Shown here: in pieces, positions 1 through 5,648 of the stretch | Layout of the letters: every line of letters begins with the position of its first letter | Numbering within the stretch: the first letter of the stretch is position 1 | Source of the DNA: Phycisphaerales bacterium | GTDB taxonomy: Bacteria; Planctomycetota; Phycisphaerae; UBA1845 | Reading direction: 5' to 3' | NCBI GenBank assembly: GCA_030612785.1 | Contig: JAUWNF010000258.1 | Coordinates: 1-5,648 of the forward strand | DNA: 5,648 nt | Notes under the pieces: model-generated | The model's input: only the letters and a program-made list of their open reading frames with translations | The model's database searches: none | What the model was told of the DNA's origin: nothing | Position numbers and translations under genes: made by a program

Positions 1-1485
1 ACGTTCTGGTATGCCAACGGCGCTGAACTCCTCGAACGCGCCGCCTATTACGGCATGGCGATCGCCCTGACGCTATACCTGACGGATCAGATTGGATTCA
101 ATGATATTTGGACAGGCTATGTCTACGGCGCGTTCGCGTCCGTCCTCTATCTGTTGCCGACCTTTACGGGCATCATGGCGGACAAAATCGGCTTCCGGCG
201 GTCCTTGATTCTGGCTTTTGTGGTGCTGACTTTTGGGTATTCCCTGCTTGGGATAGCCGGGATTCGGCTCGACGGAGACGCGCCAACGACCGATATGGCA
301 CCGTCGTCGGATGCCGTCGCCGGTGCCGCAGGGGACCAGCACGAGGAATCGTCTCCCGAAGCAGCGTCTCCGGACTTCGCGGAAGGACCGCGTCATCAGA
401 CGCTTCTGTTGAGTGAAACCCCTCGCAAGCTCATGGTCCTGGCTGCGCTGGTTGTGATCATGTTCGGCGGTTCGATCATCAAGCCGGTGATTTCCGGAAC
501 GGTCGCCGTATGCTCGGACGAAGCGCACCGCGCGCGGGCGTTTTCCATCTTCTACGCCGTGGTTAACATCGGTGCATTTGCCGGCAAGTCCGCCGCCGCC
601 CCGCTACGGCAACATTTGGGGCTGGAGTACATCAATTTCTACGCGGCTTTGATGGCGTTCTGCGCGCTCGTTTTCGTTACCGTGTTCTACCGTCAAGTGG
701 AGACCGAGGGCACCGGCAAGACCTACCACGAGGCATTGGACGGGCTGATCAAAGTCCTCTCGAACTTCCGCTTCATGTGTCTTATCCTGATCGTCGCAGG
801 ATTCTGGGCCATCCAGCACCAGTTATACGCGTCCATGCCGAAGTACATCCTGCGAATGTTGGGTGAGGGAGCGAAGCCGGAATGGCTGGCCAACATCAAT
901 CCACTGGTGGTTGTCGTTCTGGTCATTCCGATCACGCACCTCGTCCGACGCTTCAAACCGGTGAACTCGATTGCGATCTCCTTGCTGATCATCCCTCTAT
1001 CTTCACTGTCAATCTCGCTGAGTCCCACGCTACGGTCGATGTTCGGGAGCGAAGTGCCTGTACTATTCGGCTTCGGGCTACACCCGATCACCCTGATGGT
1101 GATCATAGGAATCGCCTTGCAGGGAGTGGCGGAGTGCTTTCTGTCGCCCAAATGGCTCGAGTATGCCTCTCAGCAAGCGCCCAAGGGTGAGGTCGGTCTG
1201 TACATGGGGTACATGCATATCAGCAGCTTCTTCGCCTACCTGTTCGGCTTCATCATCTCGGGCTACCTGCTCGACTGGTACTGTCCTGATCCGAATACCC
1301 TCTCGGCCAAAGTGCAAGAGATGCGTCTGGTGGCCATCGAGTCGGGTGGCCCTTTGCCTGAGGCCTACGCCCACGCGCACTACATCTGGTATGTCTTCGC
1401 CGGAATCGGCTTTGTCGCACTCGTCGCCATGCTGGTGTTCAAGGTCGTGACCAACGCGATCGACCGGCGACGCGCCGCCGTGTAG
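1..1485 (+). CDS. POT/PTR2-family proton-coupled oligopeptide transporter (MFS fold), 5' end cut by the window
   Basis: This is an inner-membrane symporter expected to import di- and tripeptides with protons. The frame is open from base 1, so 494 residues are visible (numbered here from base 1) and the true start lies outside; by comparison with bacterial POTs only about 10-30 residues are missing. Seen: the TM1 signature ExxERxxYYG (ELLERAAYYG, residues 9-18, bases 25-54); the TM4 PTR2 motif GGSIIKPVISG (156-166) with Lys161; VVNIGAF (N189); FWAIQHQ on TM7 (W269); INPL (N300); and E378 in ECFLSPKW followed by QQAPKG on TM10. These match PepTSt E22/E25/R26, K126, N156, W296, N328 and E400. 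Oddities: the PepTSt Arg33 position is Ala20, the Glu300 position is His273, and a roughly 55-residue polar Ala/Pro/Ser/Asp/Glu-rich insert (about 89-143) separates TM3 and TM4. About 12 hydrophobic segments fit. Family assignment is firm; substrate is inferred. It converges with the symporter gene, 8 bp away. Confidence 0.93.
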   Translation, partial: TFWYANGAELLERAAYYGMAIALTLYLTDQIGFNDIWTGYVYGAFASVLYLLPTFTGIMADKIGFRRSLILAFVVLTFGYSLLGIAGIRLDGDAPTTDMAPSSDAVAGAAGDQHEESSPEAASPDFAEGPRHQTLLLSETPRKLMVLAALVVIMFGGSIIKPVISGTVAVCSDEAHRARAFSIFYAVVNIGAFAGKSAAAPLRQHLGLEYINFYAALMAFCALVFVTVFYRQVETEGTGKTYHEALDGLIKVLSNFRFMCLILIVAGFWAIQHQLYASMPKYILRMLGEGAKPEWLANINPLVVVVLVIPITHLVRRFKPVNSIAISLLIIPLSSLSISLSPTLRSMFGSEVPVLFGFGLHPITLMVIIGIALQGVAECFLSPKWLEYASQQAPKGEVGLYMGYMHISSFFAYLFGFIISGYLLDWYCPDPNTLSAKVQEMRLVAIESGGPLPEAYAHAHYIWYVFAGIGFVALVAMLVFKVVTNAIDRRRAAV

Positions 1486-1493
1486 TGGCTCTT

Positions 1494-3026
1494 TCAACGG
1501 TCACGCCGCGGAACCAGCAGGCTCACTACCACGTTCATCGCCAGCGCAAGAAGAAACGCCAGTGTAAGATTGTAGACCTCAACAACATGATACTGGCCGT
1601 TCGACTCGTATACGTACTGGTTGTCCATAAAGTATTTCCACAACAGCGCGACGGCGAATCCCGTGAACATGCCCATGACGCAGCCCGCATACGAGGCGCG
1701 TTTCCAGAGTAGCAAGAGAATGACCTGTGGTCCGAAGGAAGCGCCGAGGATCGCCCAACCGTAAGTGAGCACGTACTGGTAAACGTTCACGCCCTCGTCG
1801 AAGACCAGGGCCATCGCCCCCAGCCCGATGCCCAACACGACCAGCCGGTTGACCAGCATGTGGGAGCCCTCGCGGCGCTTGCTGAACAGACGCGAGTACA
1901 GATCGTTCGCCGCGGAACTCGCCGCCACCACGAGCTGGCTGTCGGCGGTCGAGCAGATGGCCGCCAACACCGCTGCCAGAACCAGTCCGGCCAACACTCC
2001 CGGAAGCATGTGCATCGCCGAGAGCACCAGGCCAAGTTCCTGGTAAACGTCCCTGGTTTCCTCGGCCAACATCACCTGGCCCCAGGGGGCACCGGCTTCG
2101 GTCATGGCCCGGGCCATCAAGCCGATGGTCACTGCGCCCCAATAAACGCAGACGGCCCACACCGCCGACACGGCGCCGCCGACCAGCGCTGCCCGCCGGG
2201 TGCGCAAAGCCATGAACCGCACCAATACGTGTGGCTGCCCCGGATAACCGAAGTTGATCCCCAACGCCGTGTGTCCCAACAGAAAGCCCAAAAAAACCGC
2301 CCCGACCTTGTCCGGCGTAAGACGCAGCAGGCCGCCGTCATCAACGCTCCGCAACTGCTCGGCGACGAAGCCGTAGCCCCCCTCCGTCGCCAGCAGGTAG
2401 ATGGGAAACACCACCAGTGTCCCAACCATCAGCAAGGCCTGCAGGAAGTCGGTCCAGCAGACCGCGCGAAAACCGCCCAGCACGGTGTACAACAGTACCA
2501 CGCCGACCCCAATCAGCACGCCGACCCGGTAGTCCACCCCTCCGAAGCTCGCGGAGAAGGCTTTGCCCGCCGCCGCCAACTGGGCGGCCACGTAAAGCAG
2601 CATGGCCACCAGGATAACCACTACCGACAGCGTGCGCAGCAACGGGAGCCGCTCCTTGAAACTGAACGCGAAAAAGTCCGGCAGGGTCAGCGCATTCAAT
2701 TCCAGCGAGCGGTCGCGCAGACGACCCGCCAGCACAAACCAGTTGAACAAGAAGCCGATCACGCATCCGGGGATGATCCAGTACGCCGAAACCCCGGAAG
2801 CGAATGCCCATCCCACCAGTCCGAGCGTGACCCAGCCCGATTCACTGGACGCCGAGGCGGACAGAGCGGCGATCCAAGCGCCCAGCGAGCGTCCGGCCAG
2901 GAAAAAATCCTCATCGCTGCGCCGGGCGAACCTGGCCGAGTACAGTCCGATGCCAATGATCGCCAGGGTGTACACCGCAAACGAGACGGCGACGACCGTG
3001 GTGTTGACCGTGCTTGCTTCCGGCAT
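1494..3026 (-). CDS. PutP-like sodium:solute symporter (SSS family), probable Na+/proline or related amino-acid symporter
   Basis: This is an integral inner-membrane protein with the LeuT-type fold and about 13 hydrophobic segments, expected to couple Na+ entry to solute uptake. Its 510 residues are close to the length of E. coli PutP (about 502), and it aligns along its whole length from memory: LAGRSLG (R46 = PutP R40), SASASSESGW (56-65), NALTLPDFF (111-119), GGFRAVCWTDFLQA (D193 = D187), GYPGQPHVLVRFMA (260-273, Y261 = Y248), AAICSTADSQL (355-365; A356, S359, T360 = the Na2-site A337, S340, T341) and LGASFGPQV (427-435). Differences lie at the PutP positions D55 (here S61), M56 (E62) and W244 (I257), so Na+ coupling is likely but proline specificity is not assured. 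The ATG start agrees with the start of homology and has a GGAGG 13 bp upstream, inside the end of the preceding gene. That gene's stop lies 3 bp upstream, so the two are probably co-transcribed and coupled. No terminator was seen after the stop. Confidence 0.92.
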   Translation of the reverse strand: MPEASTVNTTVVAVSFAVYTLAIIGIGLYSARFARRSDEDFFLAGRSLGAWIAALSASASSESGWVTLGLVGWAFASGVSAYWIIPGCVIGFLFNWFVLAGRLRDRSLELNALTLPDFFAFSFKERLPLLRTLSVVVILVAMLLYVAAQLAAAGKAFSASFGGVDYRVGVLIGVGVVLLYTVLGGFRAVCWTDFLQALLMVGTLVVFPIYLLATEGGYGFVAEQLRSVDDGGLLRLTPDKVGAVFLGFLLGHTALGINFGYPGQPHVLVRFMALRTRRAALVGGAVSAVWAVCVYWGAVTIGLMARAMTEAGAPWGQVMLAEETRDVYQELGLVLSAMHMLPGVLAGLVLAAVLAAICSTADSQLVVAASSAANDLYSRLFSKRREGSHMLVNRLVVLGIGLGAMALVFDEGVNVYQYVLTYGWAILGASFGPQVILLLLWKRASYAGCVMGMFTGFAVALLWKYFMDNQYVYESNGQYHVVEVYNLTLAFLLALAMNVVVSLLVPRRDR

Positions 3027-3029
3027 GGG

Positions 3030-4844
3030 CTATTCGGGACCTCCGCTGAGGGGTACGAACAAGCGAACCTGATGCCCGGCGAACCGGACTTGATCGCGCC
3101 CGGCGGCGACGGTTTCATTCGTAAGGAGGTCTCGAAACGGCGGGTTGCCCGGGTATGACGCACTCCTGAGCACGACCGTGCGCCCCCGCGCTTGGAGATT
3201 AGCGACCGCGAAGCACGGCTTTCCGTCGGCGGCACGCCCGTTCAATACCAGACATGCCGACGCGACTCGCCCGTCCGGGTCGTAGGCGATGAAACCGGTC
3301 GGCGCGCGCAGGTCCCGACTGACCATCGGCTCGGGCAGACTCTCGACGTATCGGCGGATATCCGCAAGAGAACCACTCCTGGTGGGCGCGACGGTTTGCA
3401 CGTCGATCCCATCAACCGCGACCAGCACCGCGCGATATCCCTTCAGAACACCTTCGCGCACCGCTCGGGGAGCCGGGATTACATCAAAGAGCAACTGCCG
3501 ATTGAGCAGCGTGTCGAACAGGTCGGTTGCTTCTGGGGACCAACGATTGGGACTCTGACGTTCCAGCGCGCCGGCGTCGATCACCACCGCAACAGGTGCT
3601 TGTCCGAGGAAGGCGCCGAGCTGGCCGGCGTAATAGAGCAAGTCCAGTGCCGTATGGGCCACGGTCTCCACTTGGTCCGGACGCGTGGCCAACGGGGCAT
3701 AGGCCAGTCTGGACCCGTCACGAAGATCGCGCCAGCCCTCGATAACAGCTAGTTGCTGGCCAACGAGCACGTGTACCCACATGGCCAGCCTGGTGGCACT
3801 CGGGCCGGAGATGCCGCCGCGAGGCTTGGTGGCCGCGCACGGCGGGGTCCAACCCGTTACCACCACGCTCTGCCCCGGGGCGACCGCGCGGAGCAGGCTG
3901 CGTCTGGCCAGCGACGCGCCCCAACTCTCCCCGCGCGGCGGATCGCTTACCGCCAGCAACGGGCTGGAATCCGGTGCACGGTCCACGGTGGAGAACAGGG
4001 CCGCAAGCGTCAACGGCTGGATGGCAAACCAGCTTGCGGACTGCGTTTCCGCAGTCCCGGTAGTCTGGGCTACGACTCCGATGCCTAAGGCCTCGGCGCG
4101 GGCGGCGAGCCCGTTGCCGCGACCGGCGAAGACGGCGGTCCGAGGCCCGAGCCCGTAGGCGCCCATCCCAGTGCAGGCGAGCAGGTCGAAATCACCGAAC
4201 GCCCGGTCGTACCTGGTGGCCGACGAGCGATCCACGAATGCGAAGCGTGGTGGCGAATCGGTCGCACCAAGCGGTCGGGGCTCTGTCAAGATAACGACGG
4301 GATCGAAGCGGGTGCGGTTCGGCCTGAAACCCGTTCGGTGGGCCTCGTGCGTTGCCCGTTCCAGCGCGGAGTCGAGCCAAGCGAGCATGGCGGTCAGCCT
4401 GCGATCGCGGATGACGCCGTTATCCGACCGACGAAAGTGCAACTCCCGCTCCAATAGCGCCACCGTTTTGACCGCCACCGCGATGGTAGCCCGCCGATAG
4501 GGACGCTCAAACCAACCGAAGTAAAGCGAATCGATCAGGTCCGGCGTGGGCACAAACCGCTTGAGCCGGGTTCGAGCCCGCTCGAGGGCGGATTCCAGGT
4601 CGGCGATTTCGATCCGGCGCTCGGGCGTCGTACCGGGCGGTGGCCACCTGTCCTGGTCAGTTTCCGTTCGAGGGCTGGTATCCACCGTTCCGGGTTTGGA
4701 TGGTTCGCGCTTCGGCGTCGGCCGCGTGCGCCAGGCGAACTCGCTGCACCCCACGCCTGCCAGCAACGCGACCACGAACAAGACGGCCGAAACCGGCGCG
4801 GGCACGTTCGGACGTTGCTGGCGCGTCACCATAGTTTCCACCAT
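3030..4844 (-). CDS. Exported or membrane-anchored protein of unknown function, possible glycosidase-like layout
   Basis: I do not recognise this 604-residue protein. Residues 17-32 are hydrophobic after a short basic N-terminus, followed by GVGC (C33) and a Pro/Thr/Lys/Arg/Glu-rich linker (38-76), so it is probably a lipoprotein or signal-anchored protein facing the periplasm. The lipobox is imperfect (Gly at -3). Residues 76-170 look helical. Several short strands then follow: DPVVILTEP (181), RFAFVDR (200), FDLLACTG (219), IGVVAQT (255), SVVVTGW (326), QLAVIEGW (364) and VAVVIDAG (418). Residues 438-500 (LFDVIPAP, LKGYRAVLVAVD, DIRRYVES) recall the Rossmann/GATase-like domain that follows the barrel in GH42-type beta-galactosidases. 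A degenerate glycoside-hydrolase-like protein is therefore possible, with low confidence and no certain catalytic pair. The start is ambiguous: ATG at 4844 has no good ribosome site, whereas ATG at 4832 has GGTGG five bases upstream and overlaps the previous gene's stop (ATGGTGA); GTG at 4829 is also possible. It sits immediately before the symporter gene. Confidence 0.82.
   Translation of the reverse strand: MVETMVTRQQRPNVPAPVSAVLFVVALLAGVGCSEFAWRTRPTPKREPSKPGTVDTSPRTETDQDRWPPPGTTPERRIEIADLESALERARTRLKRFVPTPDLIDSLYFGWFERPYRRATIAVAVKTVALLERELHFRRSDNGVIRDRRLTAMLAWLDSALERATHEAHRTGFRPNRTRFDPVVILTEPRPLGATDSPPRFAFVDRSSATRYDRAFGDFDLLACTGMGAYGLGPRTAVFAGRGNGLAARAEALGIGVVAQTTGTAETQSASWFAIQPLTLAALFSTVDRAPDSSPLLAVSDPPRGESWGASLARRSLLRAVAPGQSVVVTGWTPPCAATKPRGGISGPSATRLAMWVHVLVGQQLAVIEGWRDLRDGSRLAYAPLATRPDQVETVAHTALDLLYYAGQLGAFLGQAPVAVVIDAGALERQSPNRWSPEATDLFDTLLNRQLLFDVIPAPRAVREGVLKGYRAVLVAVDGIDVQTVAPTRSGSLADIRRYVESLPEPMVSRDLRAPTGFIAYDPDGRVASACLVLNGRAADGKPCFAVANLQARGRTVVLRSASYPGNPPFRDLLTNETVAAGRDQVRFAGHQVRLFVPLSGGPE
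3040..3044 (-). promoter_or_regulatory. Probable ribosome binding site (GGAGG) of the PutP-like symporter gene
   Basis: The minus strand reads GGAGG here, 13 bases before the ATG at 3026, inside the last codons (Gly-Gly) of the preceding gene. The spacing is longer than the usual 5-10 bases. Together with the 3-bp gap between the two genes, this suggests translation of the symporter is helped by ribosomes finishing the upstream gene. It supports the annotated start over internal Met codons. Confidence 0.5.
4826..4844 (-). other. Overlap of zinc-ribbon gene stop with the start region of the anchored-protein gene
   Basis: On the minus strand three in-frame candidate starts lie within 18 bases: ATG (4844), ATG (4832) and GTG (4829). 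The last two overlap the TGA stop (4828-4826) of the previous gene as ATGGTGA and GTGA. Only the ATG at 4832 has a plausible, weak ribosome site (GGTGG, 5 bases away). Such overlaps are typical of re-initiation in operons. Confidence 0.6.
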
Positions 4845-5437
4845 TTACGGGCACGCTTGTGCCCCCGGGACTGGAGGCGACGCTCCATCTCGGTCAGGGT
4901 GGGCAGCTTGGCCCGCAGATTGATCAGGCGTGAACGGGCGAAGAGGTTGGGTCTTTCGCGCAGTTGGCACCGCGTCTGTTCGTGGAAGGCCGCCTCCGGC
5001 GGTGGGAGATCGTTGTCTTCGCCGTAGAACTTGAGAGCCTCTTCGAGGCATTGGGCCGCCTCGTAGCCCAAGCGACGGCTCTCCGCCGCGTCAGTTTCCC
5101 GACCGGCCACTTCGCTGATGACCCGGAACAGAGTCAGCCACTGGCCGACGTCGATGATCTTGGAAGGGGTTGCGAAGGGATTGATCCGGGCCGTCGCCAG
5201 ATCATCGCCTTCCTCCGAGGCCAAAGCAGGCTCGTCAGGCAAAGAGAACTTGAACTCACTGTCAAAACCGCAGCTTTCGCAGCACGTCTGGATGGTCAAC
5301 AGATGTTGTCCCGCGGACGTTTCGGAGTCGGCTTCGACATACCGCGTGCGCCCGGTGCCGCACAACTTGCACGGGGTGGCCATGAGGTAGAGGTGAGCTT
5401 CCGCCACGCTGTGGGCTTCAAGCGGAGGGATGTCCAT
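4826..5437 (-). CDS. Zinc-ribbon protein of unknown function with basic, Trp-rich C-terminus
   Basis: I do not recognise the family. The 203-residue protein has no signal peptide or membrane segment and is probably cytoplasmic. Near the N-terminus are two CxxCG knuckles, CKLCG (C23, C26) and CESCG (C53, C56), 26 residues apart, with an extra Cys52. This is the pattern of a structural zinc ribbon of rubredoxin type (inferred). An acidic stretch (67-79) follows, then a helical part with a TPR-like segment, YEAAQCLEEALKFYGEDN (125-142). The end is strongly basic (residues 158-203, many Arg/Lys) and finishes in KWWKLW, which could contact nucleic acid, an acidic partner or the membrane surface. 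The start at 5437 is 18 bp after the stop of the upstream gene; the ribosome site is weak (GGCGG, then GAG close to ATG). Met19 (5383) is a less likely start because pyrimidine-rich sequence precedes it. The stop overlaps the start region of the next gene by 7-19 bp, indicating coupling. Confidence 0.84.
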   Translation of the reverse strand: MDIPPLEAHSVAEAHLYLMATPCKLCGTGRTRYVEADSETSAGQHLLTIQTCCESCGFDSEFKFSLPDEPALASEEGDDLATARINPFATPSKIIDVGQWLTLFRVISEVAGRETDAAESRRLGYEAAQCLEEALKFYGEDNDLPPPEAAFHEQTRCQLRERPNLFARSRLINLRAKLPTLTEMERRLQSRGHKRARKWWKLW

Positions 5438-5455
5438 AAGCTCGATCCGCCGGGG

Positions 5456-5648
5456 CTAGTCCTGCACGTTGGGAACCTCCTCTTCGCCCGCATTGGGCTC
5501 GACGGCTCTCTCCGCACCGGTTGCGGGGGCGGCGCCCATGGCACCCCGGAGGCGGCTGAGGAAACTGCTAATCGCCCCTTTGCCCTCTTCGTCGGGAGCG
5601 GGGTCTGCCGCATGGGCTTCGGTCGCCGCTTCGGCCTGGGAGCGGATC
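5456..5648 (-). CDS. C-terminal 63 codons of an unidentified acidic, Ala-rich protein (cut by the window edge)
   Basis: Reading the minus strand from the right edge in the frame that ends at TAG (5458-5456) gives 63 uninterrupted codons with no start needed inside the window. The peptide begins IRSQAEAATEAHAADPAPDE, contains a short amphipathic or hydrophobic stretch AISSFLSRLRGAMGA, and ends GEEEVPNVQD. It is rich in Ala, Glu, Pro and Gly, typical of a disordered C-terminal tail, so no family can be named. The stop lies 18 bp before the ATG of the zinc-ribbon gene on the same strand, which supports both the frame and membership of the same operon. The alternative minus-strand frame here (5613..5296) would overlap most of the N-terminal half of the zinc-ribbon gene and is very rich in Arg, Pro and Ser, so I prefer this one. 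Confidence 0.68.
   Translation of the reverse strand, partial: IRSQAEAATEAHAADPAPDEEGKGAISSFLSRLRGAMGAAPATGAERAVEPNAGEEEVPNVQD

Noticed and set aside
73..528. A 151-codon minus-strand open frame within the POT gene
   Set aside because: It is opposite well-conserved POT motifs, and its Arg/His-rich product has no family signature; it is a shadow of the real gene.
1465..1477. CGGCG-ACG-CGCCG inverted repeat as a possible terminator
   Set aside because: The stem is only 5 bp with a 3-base loop, it is inside the coding end of the POT gene and no run of T follows on either strand.
1860..3158. A 432-codon plus-strand open frame antisense to the symporter gene
   Set aside because: It lies opposite a gene with clear PutP homology, its product is Gln/His/Arg/Pro-rich with no recognisable domain, and such long antisense frames are common in high-GC DNA.
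4745..4790. Lipobox for a classical lipoprotein in the 604-residue protein
   Set aside because: The cysteine (C33) is preceded by Gly-Val-Gly, so the usual Leu/Val/Ile at -3 is missing; kept only as a possibility in the gene entry rather than as a separate feature.
5296..5613. A 105-codon minus-strand frame at the right end with a start codon inside the window
   Set aside because: It would overlap most of the N-terminal half of the zinc-ribbon gene, including the Cys knuckle region, and has an Arg/Pro/Ser-rich composition; the frame ending at 5456 leaves a sensible 18-bp gap.
1..5648. Mobile elements, CRISPR arrays, tRNA/rRNA genes and long repeats
   Set aside because: No transposase or integrase motifs, no regularly spaced repeats, no tRNA-like cloverleaf and no flanking inverted repeats were seen on either strand; nearly every base is within a protein-coding gene.

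Overview
The window carries five protein-coding genes and essentially no non-coding space. GC content looks high (about 60 % by eye) and codon use looks uniform, with a preference for G/C in third positions. Nothing looks recently transferred: I see no insertion sequence, tRNA, rRNA, CRISPR array or long repeat. The proteins suggest a high-GC Gram-negative-type bacterium. The divergent POT transporter, the zinc-ribbon protein of unknown family and the large exported orphan would fit Planctomycetota, but this is a low-confidence guess from gene style, not from a marker gene.

Layout: (1) From the left edge to 1485 (+) lies the 3' part, and most, of a proton-coupled oligopeptide transporter (POT/PTR2 family, MFS fold); its start is outside the window. 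(2) After an 8-base gap, a convergent minus-strand cluster fills the rest. In transcription order (right to left) it holds: the C-terminal 63 codons of an unidentified acidic, Ala-rich protein (5648..5456); a 203-residue protein with an N-terminal zinc ribbon (5437..4826); a 604-residue exported or membrane-anchored protein of unknown function with a possible glycosidase-like layout (4844..3030); and a 510-residue sodium:solute symporter closely resembling proline symporter PutP (3026..1494). Spacings are 18 bp, a 7-19 bp overlap (depending on the start used) and 3 bp, so the four are very probably one operon with translational coupling.

How they might work together: both ends of the window encode membrane importers, one for di/tripeptides and one probably for an amino acid or similar small solute. 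The anchored extracytoplasmic protein encoded directly before the symporter could act on, or bind, something whose product the symporter takes up. That is inference from gene order only. The zinc-ribbon protein and the truncated upstream protein have no function I can name.

The observations most worth checking are: replacement of both members of a known POT salt bridge (Arg on TM1, Glu on TM7); substitutions in the PutP-like protein at positions matching E. coli D55, M56 and W244 while the Na2 Ser/Thr pair is kept; and the orphan zinc-ribbon plus anchored-protein pair. I did not find a clearly new defence, mobile or RNA-based system here.
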